This document shows positions 1-5,392 of a DNA stretch of 7,875 nucleotides, piece by piece. Position 1 is the stretch's first letter. The number at the start of each line of letters is the position of its first letter. The notes under the pieces were generated by a model. It searched no databases. It worked only from the letters and a program-made list of their open reading frames with translations, and was not told where the DNA came from. Source of the stretch: Promethearchaeota archaeon (GTDB lineage: Archaea; Asgardarchaeota; Lokiarchaeia; Sigynarchaeales; SOKP01); NCBI GenBank assembly GCA_030668025.1, contig DAOUUT010000173.1:1-7875 (forward strand), given 5' to 3'. Both the position numbers and the translations under genes were made by a program.

Positions 1-1
1 A

Positions 2-169
2 GATTTATCTGAGTTTGCAGCAAAAGAACGAATTGAGGAAGCAAAAACTACTTCTGCCGATGCGATAGTCTCATCTTGTCCTTTCTGTTTAAATCAGTTT
101 AAGTCTAATATCAAAAATGAAGAAATTAAAGCTTTTGATATCGCTGAATTGGTTAGAAAAGTTCTATAG
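2..169 (+). CDS. C-terminal end of a CCG-domain (HdrD/GlpC-like) Fe-S protein, partial
   Basis: The reading frame is open from the left edge and stops with TAG at 167-169, giving 55 residues; the start lies outside the window. The visible part has the helix rich in Glu/Arg/Ala, then 'ADAIVSSCPFC' and a closing 'DIAELVRKVL'. This is the usual end of cysteine-rich CCG-domain proteins, the family of heterodisulfide reductase subunit D/B and glycerol-3-phosphate dehydrogenase GlpC. In these the final CxxC belongs to the second CCG motif, which binds a non-cubane or [4Fe-4S] cluster involved in electron transfer. The rest of the protein, including the ferredoxin part and first CCG motif, cannot be seen, so the exact subunit type and electron partner are open. 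Confidence 0.7.
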   Translation, partial: DLSEFAAKERIEEAKTTSADAIVSSCPFCLNQFKSNIKNEEIKAFDIAELVRKVL

Positions 170-205
170 TAGTTTAAATTCATTATCTTTTCTTATTACT
201 TTGTA

Positions 206-1273
206 TTAAAATAGGCTTAGATTCGCGATTCCTAGATATTTCTCTACAACATCTAAAACTTCTTCTTTTGACCCAATATATCCAAATATTTGATGTTTCG
301 CTTTTCCATGGGACGCGTTATCAATAGTTTCAAATTGGCTTAGTTGTAGTTCGATTTCCCCGTATTTTAACGATAGTTTATTTGGAGATTCAGAATTATA
401 AGATTGAATCACGCCAATTTCGCTCTCCGGATGATCTCGAGAAACATCGAAACAGTCATCTTGAGTTTTAGGGATATCGTTGGAAAGTTTAACTAAAAAG
501 CCATATTCTTCTGAATCGGGAATTTTAAGTACATAACCGATTTTTGCGAGCCGAGTAAAATCAATATCTTCAGGTCGAACTGCTAACTTGTAAACATCGT
601 CAACATCTAATTTGAAGGCAATGTAATTGTCTCCTATATTCAACCGATCTTCGGGGATAGTGCGAAAGTAAGAAAGCGGCTTTGGATTAAGTTTCGTAGG
701 TACTAAAACAGTTCCAGAATTTGATGGGCCACCACTAATAATACAAGCTAAAGACCATCCGTTAATCTTTAAGTTTGGTTGGAAAAAAACGCAGTCGTCC
801 ACGAATTCGACGCCGCAATAGCTCAATCCCGTCGAGATTGGTTCTTTAATCAAAGAAATTTGACGAGTAATTTCACCATTATAGATATGTTTTTTAATCT
901 GAGATTCTACTGTTACCATACTTGAAAGAGTACATGAAGTGGAGGATTCAGCTAAAATTTCGTAATAACCTGGGTCCAAACCATGAGGACAAAACCACCC
1001 TTCCCATGTTTGAGGTTTTTCGTAAAAAAACTCTCTTTCGGGGCTAATCCAATATCTATCTCCTCCAATATCTCTTCTTCTTGTTTTAACTACTTCTTTT
1101 ATCTCTGGATTAATCCACAGCAAACTATAACAATCGTTCTTTGGATATAGCCCTAAAAGGCGCCCTCCATACTCAGAAACAACCGCAGAACTTTCGTCGT
1201 TAAAATTTAATTCGACAGGATTACCAATATCTTCCTTGAAAGATAAAAGCATATTTTTGGTAAAGTAGTTCAT
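206..1273 (-). CDS. galactose mutarotase-like protein (DUF4380/DUF6786-like), 355 aa
   Basis: A soluble-looking protein of 355 residues with no signal peptide or membrane segment. Residues 35-42 (YGGRLLGL), 51-58 (LLWINPEI), 70-84 (GGDRYWISPEREFFY) and 90-106 (W-GWFCPHGLDPGYYEI) follow the order seen in uncharacterised beta-sandwich proteins related to aldose 1-epimerase: a Gly-Gly-Arg strand, a 'WIN' strand, a GG-D-R-W-x-x-PE motif, then W-x-x-P and DP. Such folds bind sugars; whether this one has enzyme activity is unknown, and I do not see a clear catalytic His/Glu pair like that of classical mutarotases. The ATG at 1271-1273 is the first plausible start and has no obvious Shine-Dalgarno, which fits a short-leader archaeal transcript from the TATA box at 1323-1332. 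It converges with the Fe-S gene, separated by 36 bases. Family assignment is from motif memory, hence moderate confidence. Confidence 0.55.
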   Translation of the reverse strand: MNYFTKNMLLSFKEDIGNPVELNFNDESSAVVSEYGGRLLGLYPKNDCYSLLWINPEIKEVVKTRRRDIGGDRYWISPEREFFYEKPQTWEGWFCPHGLDPGYYEILAESSTSCTLSSMVTVESQIKKHIYNGEITRQISLIKEPISTGLSYCGVEFVDDCVFFQPNLKINGWSLACIISGGPSNSGTVLVPTKLNPKPLSYFRTIPEDRLNIGDNYIAFKLDVDDVYKLAVRPEDIDFTRLAKIGYVLKIPDSEEYGFLVKLSNDIPKTQDDCFDVSRDHPESEIGVIQSYNSESPNKLSLKYGEIELQLSQFETIDNASHGKAKHQIFGYIGSKEEVLDVVEKYLGIANLSLF

Positions 1274-1322
1274 AATCTTAACTAAAGCAAAATTATTAAA
1301 AAGATTTTTCTATTTGAGTTTA

Positions 1323-1332
1323 GATATTTAAG
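1323..1332 (-). promoter_or_regulatory. TATA box for the mutarotase-like gene
   Basis: Read on the minus strand this is CTTAAATATC, preceded by AGAAG, which resembles an archaeal BRE plus TATA box. A transcript starting about 25 bases downstream would have a leader of roughly 25-30 bases before the ATG at 1273. Assigned by eye only. Confidence 0.4.
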
Positions 1333-1412
1333 CTTCTACCTTTACATCTTAATTCTTTTAAATTTTTATGTTCAATAATAATAAAAAAGGTTTAATTTAT
1401 AGAAAAAGTGCA

Positions 1413-2057
1413 CTAAAATGTTATGAATAATGGGACGATAAGAGATAAAGCAAAACCAAGGAAATAAACTAATCCAGCATATATCATATTATTATCATTG
1501 TTTTTGAAACCATGAACTATTAGCAAAATAAAACCAATTGATAATAAAAACATCAAAGAAAATGATACTATTATGAAAATTGCAGTAAGTGTTAAAATAT
1601 CAATTGCAGTAAGTTGAAATAAAATCGTATATAGTTCTCCGTTTAATACCATCGCATTTACGGAATAATAAATAATCCACAAAATACCTGAAATCATAAT
1701 GTAGGACTTTAATAGTTGTCGATTTTTTAATCCGAATATTAAAAATATCACACCATAAGTAATCAATGATGGAACACTAAATAATAAACCTCGAAAAATA
1801 TTATATGCTAAAAATATTTGAGTTTCAACTTCGTTATAAGGGGATTTTAATAATAAATCAGGTACTAAAAAGGATAAAACGATAAAACTTATATTAATAA
1901 TACCAAGATATATTAAATATTTAGAACAATGGACCTCTGGAGATTGTTTTTTTCCCGATTGAATAAAGAATATATTGTAAATTATCGCAATTATTGAACT
2001 AATTATTGTTAAAGAGTGTAGGATTGAAAAATCAATAAAACTAAAGACCAAAGTCAT
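1413..2057 (-). CDS. hypothetical six-pass membrane protein, 214 aa
   Basis: The protein is strongly hydrophobic with about six membrane segments, near residues 13-33, 47-67, 87-109, 117-138, 150-182 and 190-212. The short connecting loops include KK at 35-36, KNR near 110 and K-N-N-D-N-N near 185. I do not recognise the family, and no conserved charged residue inside a membrane segment suggests a transporter or enzyme. The ATG at 2055-2057 is supported by a purine-rich GAGAGAGGGT six bases upstream (2064-2073). It is transcribed divergently from the VOC-family gene at 2247. It shares direction with the mutarotase-like gene, but 139 bases and a separate TATA box lie between them, so a joint operon is not required. 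Confidence 0.75.
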   Translation of the reverse strand: MTLVFSFIDFSILHSLTIISSIIAIIYNIFFIQSGKKQSPEVHCSKYLIYLGIINISFIVLSFLVPDLLLKSPYNEVETQIFLAYNIFRGLLFSVPSLITYGVIFLIFGLKNRQLLKSYIMISGILWIIYYSVNAMVLNGELYTILFQLTAIDILTLTAIFIIVSFSLMFLLSIGFILLIVHGFKNNDNNMIYAGLVYFLGFALSLIVPLFITF

Positions 2058-2063
2058 ATTTTT

Positions 2064-2073
2064 ACCCTCTCTC
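2064..2073 (-). promoter_or_regulatory. ribosome binding site for the six-pass membrane protein
   Basis: GAGAGAGGGT on the minus strand, six bases before the ATG. Spacing is the same as for the VOC-family gene, which supports the chosen start. Confidence 0.5.
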
Positions 2074-2186
2074 TTTTTTTTATAATTTTCTTAAATTTAA
2101 TACAACACATCAACTAGAGTATTTAAGAATTGCCATTATATCAGAGTTTTTAAATGCCTTTAGCATCAATATTTTGATTTATAATG

Positions 2187-2199
2187 AAATATTATTTAT
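2187..2199 (+). promoter_or_regulatory. possible TATA region for the VOC-family gene
   Basis: TGAAATATTATTTATA around 2184-2200 has a BRE-like TGAAA followed by an AT-only box. A start about 25 bases downstream would leave a leader of about 25 bases before the TTG at 2247. A second candidate, TTTTTAAAT at 2147-2155, cannot be excluded. Confidence 0.3.
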
Positions 2200-2234
2200 A
2201 GTTGTTAGAAATCTTCTATATTACATTAAATAAT

Positions 2235-2240
2235 AAGGTG
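2235..2240 (+). promoter_or_regulatory. Shine-Dalgarno that decides the VOC-family start
   Basis: AAGGTG lies six bases before TTG at 2247. This favours the TTG at 2247 over the earlier in-frame TTG at 2202, which has no such sequence in front of it. Confidence 0.6.
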
Positions 2241-2246
2241 TTAAAT

Positions 2247-2615
2247 TTGCCAAAAGTTATTCATTTTGAAATTAACGCTGATGAACCCTTAAGGGTTAAA
2301 AAGTTTTACGAAAGTGTTTTCAACTGGAAAATTGAAAAATGGGACGGTCCCGTGGATTATTGGACAATTGATGCCGGAGATGACAATGAAAAAGGAATAG
2401 AGGGCGGTATACAAAAACGCGAGCAATCAGAAGATCAGATTTTTAATTATATTCAAGTGTCTTCTGTTGATGAATTTAGTAAAAAAATTGAGGAGAATGG
2501 AGGGACTCTATCTTCACCCAAAATAACAGTGCCCGGAGTCGGTCATTTCTATATGTTTAAAGACACTGAAGGAAATAAGCTAGGTATAATGCAAGAAGAC
2601 GAGTTAGCAAAATAA
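2247..2615 (+). CDS. VOC (glyoxalase/bleomycin-resistance fold) family protein, 122 aa
   Basis: Starting at TTG 2247 the protein begins M-PKVIHFEINADEP and is 122 residues, the normal size for a single vicinal-oxygen-chelate domain. An in-frame TTG at 2202 would add 15 residues unlike the family. Matching features are the opening HFEI strand, KKFYESVFNWKIEKW, GPVDYW, the GGI strand, an EENGG turn, and a closing PGVGHFYMFKDTEGNKLGIMQ. These fit the COG3324 group, predicted relatives of lactoylglutathione lyase. Such proteins are built of paired beta-alpha-beta-beta-beta units and often bind a metal, but the classical set of four glyoxalase I ligands is not clearly present, so no substrate is proposed. 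The gene stands alone, divergent from the membrane protein and convergent with the 250-residue gene, 40 bases away. Confidence 0.85.
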   Translation: MPKVIHFEINADEPLRVKKFYESVFNWKIEKWDGPVDYWTIDAGDDNEKGIEGGIQKREQSEDQIFNYIQVSSVDEFSKKIEENGGTLSSPKITVPGVGHFYMFKDTEGNKLGIMQEDELAK

Positions 2616-2655
2616 TTGAAACATTAAAAAGGCTAAAAGTCTTAAGATTTAATTT

Positions 2656-3408
2656 CTATTTTTTTTTGTACCCTACTTTAATAGTCATAGAAAGCGTTTC
2701 GTCAAACGCTTGACCTTCGGTTATGCATTTAAAGCTTAATTCTTCTGATAGGAACACTTCTGTAAAATAGCCAAGCCAGTAGCGCGAATATCTTTTGTTT
2801 TGCCTATGTTTAAACAACATGTGATACTCATCACCTTCCTTATGAACATCTATCTTATAGAAATAATTCGCAACAACCCAAATCTTCGCTATAGTAGTGA
2901 TTATTTCATCTATTGTAAGATTTTTAAGAGGTTTTTCTGTATGCCATAAGATTAAGTCAAACGCTACGTTTTTCTTAAAAGGTTTATCTAAAGAATCTTG
3001 AGGGGCTTCAGCTGCCGCGATCAATTGATTAAAAGTTGTTTTCCCAATAAGCATCATTTTCATCTCTTCTCGAGACCTAACCCATAAATCGCGGTCAAGA
3101 TTCTTTTGTTGGCCATAATAACTGATTGCCCGTTCTAAAAAGGAAACTAAATTTTCATCTTCTTCCTTATATATATCAACAATGGCCTTAACTTCAGGTG
3201 ATATAGAATTATATTCGTCATACATTTCAATTGCATCCTTCACTAAATTAGAAATTGTCGTCCCTAAACTCTTGTATTTATCGATAATATTCCTAGTAGT
3301 TTCATCTACTTTAACGTAGATTGGTTTGTCTTTTGATTCAACTTCTTTCGTTTCATCAGAACTATTATTATTATTATTACTATTCTTTTTCTTATTAATA
3401 TCATCCAT
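2656..3408 (-). CDS. hypothetical protein with tandem ribbon-helix-helix-like N-terminus, 250 aa
   Basis: The start is taken as ATG 3406-3408 because AAAGGTGAT (3413-3421) sits just ahead; an in-frame GTG at 3415-3417 lies inside that Shine-Dalgarno. Residues 5-29 are a low-complexity Asn/Ser/Lys/Glu stretch. Residues 30-66 have a strand-helix-helix pattern (YVKVDETTRNIIDKY..., then TTISNLVKDAIEMYDEY) resembling ribbon-helix-helix DNA-binding proteins. The helical part recurs 35 residues later (73-98). Residues 105-134 may be a third, looser copy. The C-terminal part, about 135-250, is a mixed alpha/beta domain with a Trp/Tyr/Phe-rich core (LILWHTEKPLKNL, WVVANYFYKIDVH, YSRYWLGYF) ending in strands with the only Cys. 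I do not recognise this domain; a small-ligand sensor fold is only a guess. A transcription regulator is possible but not shown. Confidence 0.7.
   Translation of the reverse strand: MDDINKKKNSNNNNNSSDETKEVESKDKPIYVKVDETTRNIIDKYKSLGTTISNLVKDAIEMYDEYNSISPEVKAIVDIYKEEDENLVSFLERAISYYGQQKNLDRDLWVRSREEMKMMLIGKTTFNQLIAAAEAPQDSLDKPFKKNVAFDLILWHTEKPLKNLTIDEIITTIAKIWVVANYFYKIDVHKEGDEYHMLFKHRQNKRYSRYWLGYFTEVFLSEELSFKCITEGQAFDETLSMTIKVGYKKK
2659..2667 (+). terminator. oligo-T tract ending the VOC-family transcript
   Basis: Nine consecutive T on the plus strand, 43 bases past the stop of the VOC-family gene. Archaeal termination often uses such tracts. On the other strand the same bases are the AAA AAA AAA codons for the last three lysines of the convergent gene. 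Confidence 0.45.
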
Positions 3409-3412
3409 AAGA

Positions 3413-3421
3413 ATCACCTTT
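3413..3421 (-). promoter_or_regulatory. Shine-Dalgarno for the 250-residue protein
   Basis: AAAGGTGAT on the minus strand is a near-complete match to the 16S anti-Shine-Dalgarno complement and ends four bases before ATG 3408. It rules against the GTG start that lies inside it. Confidence 0.7.
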
Positions 3422-3460
3422 AAAATTCTTTAACCTTTTTTTTCCTTCTATGTTTCTATT

Positions 3461-3475
3461 TGAATATATATTTCA
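3461..3475 (-). promoter_or_regulatory. possible TATA box for the 250-residue protein
   Basis: Minus-strand TTGAAATATATATTC: a BRE-like TTGAAA followed by ATATATAT. A start about 25 bases downstream would give a leader of about 30 bases. The surroundings are so AT-rich that other boxes are possible. Confidence 0.35.
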
Positions 3476-3695
3476 ATATTAAATAACTAAGTTAATAAAT
3501 GTTCAGATTATTTATAATTAGGATTACAACCGTAACAATTTATTTATATTGATATATATAAAAATATTCCTTATATTTGTCGTGTTTATTTATAAAGTGA
3601 TGTTTCTCTAATTTAAATTTATATATTTTTTAATATATTTAAGAAGTTAGATAATAGTAGTTTTAGGCTTATTCTATTGTATCCATTTCTATATA

Positions 3696-3710
3696 CGAAA
3701 CATTTAAATA
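3696..3710 (+). promoter_or_regulatory. BRE/TATA promoter for the NfeD-flotillin unit
   Basis: CGAAACATTTAAATA combines a purine-rich BRE-like element (CGAAA) with a TTTAAATA box at the right distance. It is the best promoter match in the gene-free region and points at the zinc-ribbon gene starting at 3789. Predicted leader is about 50 bases. The box nearer the gene at 3737-3760 (repeated TATATAAAA) is an alternative. Confidence 0.5.
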
Positions 3711-3788
3711 TATAATTATACTAATTATTAATTGAGTATATAAAATAATATATAAAAATATAAAAGAATATTAAAATTAAGATATTAA

Positions 3789-4202
3789 ATGTCAAATAGA
3801 AATTCAAGATCAGGATGGAAAATAGGACTAATCTTTTTTATAGGTTTCGGGCCATTATATTTTATCCTTGTACAACCATTTATCATCTCTCTATTAATAC
3901 CATTTTTCCCGGTGATTTTCATTTCTATTTTTATGATAACCGCTGCATATGCTTCTTCTGGAAAGTCTAAATGTTGTAAACCAGTACAAAAGAAATACGA
4001 TCAATATAGTCAGCAACAAGTTCCAAGAGCAAACCCTTATATTGTAAGGAGCTCGGTTAGAAACGATGTTCAAACTTTGTTAGTAGAAGATTACAAACCT
4101 ATAGAGCCTACAAAACCGAAAGCTTCTTTTTGTCAATTTTGCGGGACGAGGATAGATAAAGATGCTCGCTTTTGCCACCAATGTGGATCTAAGTTGGAAT
4201 AA
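3789..4202 (+). CDS. membrane protein with C-terminal zinc ribbon, 137 aa
   Basis: Residues 1-11 are polar and basic. Residues 12-55 form one long hydrophobic stretch broken by prolines at 22, 30, 38 and 41, best read as a two-helix membrane hairpin. A juxtamembrane KCCK follows (61-64), then a flexible Gln/Pro-rich linker, and residues 115-132 are a zinc ribbon: CQFCG, then an 11-residue gap, then CHQCG. This is the common zinc-ribbon type that often adorns archaeal membrane proteins; its partner is unknown. ATG 3789 is the only sensible start, without a Shine-Dalgarno. No oligo-T tract separates it from the NfeD-like gene 56 bases on, so it is probably the first gene of the flotillin unit. 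With an even number of membrane passes and a basic N-terminus the ribbon should be cytoplasmic. No named family is recognised. Confidence 0.8.
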   Translation: MSNRNSRSGWKIGLIFFIGFGPLYFILVQPFIISLLIPFFPVIFISIFMITAAYASSGKSKCCKPVQKKYDQYSQQQVPRANPYIVRSSVRNDVQTLLVEDYKPIEPTKPKASFCQFCGTRIDKDARFCHQCGSKLE

Positions 4203-4258
4203 TTACATTATAAATTTTAAATTAAAAACAAAAATAAAAATAAAGAGTGTTGGAAAAA

Positions 4259-5092
4259 ATGAATGTGTACGATTTGTTTTTTAGCATTTGTTTGGGGTTG
4301 TTCATCGGGGGCCTTCTTTTCAGTATAATCTCAGTGTTCTTAGCTCAAATGGAGTCGCAATCATTAGGTCAGGAAATTGACACTGATGTTGATATTGATG
4401 TAGATGTGGATATTGACGCTGATGTCGATATTGATGTAGATGTGGATGTTGATATGGATATTGACGTTGATATTGATATAGATGTGGATGTTGATTATGA
4501 TGTAGGAGCGGAATTCGACTCGATCGAAGCTGATGTGGATGTGGATGCGGGGGTAGATATTGATAGCGATGTCGATATAGATGTTGACACGGATATTGAT
4601 ATTGATGTAGATGTAGATATAGATGTAGATTCTGATATGTTCGGTACTACAATTACCCCTGCTCCAATTATGCTATTGATATCTGCATTTCTCTTAGTAT
4701 TCGGCATTTCAGGAATCTCGCTTTACTATATAATCACCATTGAAGCTTTAAGGTTTATAATGTTCATAGGATCCCCTAGTATTGCGCTTATCACTTCGAA
4801 ATATCTTAATGTAGCTTGGAAACATATTGCGAAATCGCAGTATTACAAAATATCCTCAACGCAGAATTTAATAGGAAGAGAAGGAGAGGTCGTATTACCT
4901 ATCGATGAGAGAGGAGGAGTAATCAGAATAAATTCAACAACCCCTATGAAATACGAGAAGCTTCATGTTATGCCATATTACGACACATCTTATTTTGAGA
5001 GAGGTATGAAAGTTTATATTGTGGCAATTAGAGATAATAAAGTGATGGTATCACCTAATAAAATTATAATTAAAAAAAGAGGTGAAAAATAA
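4259..5092 (+). CDS. NfeD-like membrane protein with Asp-Val/Ile repeat and C-terminal OB fold, 277 aa
   Basis: Order of parts with the ATG at 4259 as start: membrane segment at about 7-29; Asp-X repeat at 41-126; two more membrane segments at about 134-157 and 161-180; then a small beta domain at 201-272. That domain reads LIGREGEVVLP, GGVIRIN, FERGMKVYIVAI and NKVMVSP, which matches the OB fold of NfeD/YuaF/YqiJ proteins, with strands ending in 'G..V.I.....N.V.VSP'. NfeD proteins without the ClpP-like protease domain are the usual genomic partners of flotillin/SPFH proteins, and one follows here two genes on. The role is probably membrane-domain organisation together with it. GTG 4247 and TTG 4250 are alternative starts; a weak TTGGA lies ahead of the ATG. 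The next gene's Shine-Dalgarno lies within this gene's last codons. Topology of the acidic loop cannot be settled from sequence. Confidence 0.8.
   Translation: MNVYDLFFSICLGLFIGGLLFSIISVFLAQMESQSLGQEIDTDVDIDVDVDIDADVDIDVDVDVDMDIDVDIDIDVDVDYDVGAEFDSIEADVDVDAGVDIDSDVDIDVDTDIDIDVDVDIDVDSDMFGTTITPAPIMLLISAFLLVFGISGISLYYIITIEALRFIMFIGSPSIALITSKYLNVAWKHIAKSQYYKISSTQNLIGREGEVVLPIDERGGVIRINSTTPMKYEKLHVMPYYDTSYFERGMKVYIVAIRDNKVMVSPNKIIIKKRGEK
4379..4636 (+). repeat. degenerate GAY-RTN hexamer repeat encoding Asp-Val/Ile
   Basis: It encodes 86 residues with Asp at nearly every second position: 39 Asp and 2 Glu, the other places mostly Val or Ile. Residues 41-82 are 21 Asp-X pairs, 83-91 (GAEFDSIEA) interrupt, and 92-126 resume with the alternation shifted by one residue. 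At DNA level a 21-base unit at 4391-4411 recurs exactly at 4427-4447 and with one change at 4469-4489, so some growth by duplication of 36-42 base blocks is visible. Codons for Val (GTT, GTA, GTG, GTC) and Asp (GAT, some GAC) are otherwise mixed. Confidence 0.95.
5079..5085 (+). promoter_or_regulatory. Shine-Dalgarno for the 64-residue membrane protein
   Basis: GAGGTGA overlaps the final codons of the NfeD-like gene and precedes ATG 5097 by 11 A-rich bases. An in-frame GTG at 5082 lies inside it and is therefore unlikely to be the start. The arrangement suggests coupled translation. Confidence 0.55.
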
Positions 5093-5096
5093 AAAA

Positions 5097-5291
5097 ATGA
5101 GCGTGAGTGAAAAAGAAATGGAAGAGAGTAGATACAACTGGCTCTATTTTCATGGCAAAGATGTAAGTAATAAAAAGTTTCAAAAGAAAATTAACAAAAA
5201 GCCTACTTTAACTCGTGCTATTTTGATAAACACCGCTATTATTTTAGGTTGTATCTCGATAATTTGGATATTTGCTAACCTAGTGGGTTAG
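5097..5291 (+). CDS. small single-pass membrane protein, 64 aa
   Basis: A charged N-terminal part (residues 1-40, many Lys/Glu, with a central YNWLYFHGKDV) is followed by one hydrophobic segment at about 42-62 near the very end, the layout of a tail-anchored or C-terminally anchored protein. Lysines just before the segment predict a cytoplasmic N-terminus. The ATG is four bases after the NfeD-like stop, so the two are almost certainly co-translated. No terminator lies between it and the flotillin-like gene 101 bases on. I do not recognise a family. Its fixed place between the two partner genes suggests an accessory subunit of the same membrane complex, but that is inference from position only. 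Being short, it would easily be missed in related genomes. Confidence 0.7.
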   Translation: MSVSEKEMEESRYNWLYFHGKDVSNKKFQKKINKKPTLTRAILINTAIILGCISIIWIFANLVG

Positions 5292-5319
5292 TATATTAAT
5301 GATAAATAAAATTTATTAT

Positions 5320-5363
5320 AAAAAAAAAAAAAAGAATAAAAAAATCAAAAAAATCAAAAAAAA
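5320..5363 (+). repeat. A-tract cluster before the flotillin-like gene
   Basis: A run of 14 A (5320-5333) is followed by A7-TC, A7-TC and A8-TT units at 9-base spacing (5338-5365). It has no coding potential. It could be a bent-DNA segment or simply an unstructured A-rich leader; the true lengths of the runs may also suffer from sequencing error. Confidence 0.7.
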
Positions 5364-5372
5364 TTAAAAAAT

Positions 5373-5379
5373 AGGAGGT
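5373..5379 (+). promoter_or_regulatory. strong Shine-Dalgarno with unusually long spacer
   Basis: AGGAGGT is the best Shine-Dalgarno in the window. Its distance to ATG 5393 is 13 bases, made of TTT and ten A. Other genes here use about four to six bases. No alternative start lies closer. Confidence 0.7.
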
Positions 5380-5392
5380 TTTAAAAAAAAAA

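Larger units (their letters stand above)
3409..3788. other. AT-rich gene-free region with divergent promoters
   Basis: About 380 bases with very few G or C, lying between divergent genes. No open frame with a convincing start, no tRNA-like fold and no long inverted repeat was seen. It contains many overlapping TATATA/ATATAAAA runs, so several boxes could serve either direction; the two best candidates are listed separately. The 5' leader of the zinc-ribbon gene, after the box at 3696-3710, is almost free of G and C and lacks a Shine-Dalgarno. Confidence 0.6.

Noticed and set aside
2202..2246. Longer N-terminus for the VOC-family protein from TTG 2202
   Set aside because: The added 15 residues do not match the family, and AAGGTG six bases before TTG 2247 marks the better start.
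3362..3380. TTA trinucleotide run near the start of the 250-residue gene
   Set aside because: It simply encodes part of the poly-Asn stretch; five units are too few to claim a variable locus.
3409..3788. Possible replication origin or small RNA in the AT-rich gene-free region
   Set aside because: No repeated origin-box-like motifs, no neighbouring replication gene and no GC-rich stem as expected of a structured RNA; low GC alone is explained by divergent promoters.
4379..4636. Asp-repeat tract considered as a CRISPR array or simple microsatellite
   Set aside because: There are no constant repeats with unique spacers, the frame is kept throughout, and codons are mixed, so it is a coding repeat.
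4495..4707. Minus-strand frame of 70 residues rich in Ser/Thr/Ile
   Set aside because: It is the complement of the Asp-repeat; the Ser-Thr pattern is forced by the GAT-GTN hexamers, and the NfeD-like gene on the plus strand explains the region.
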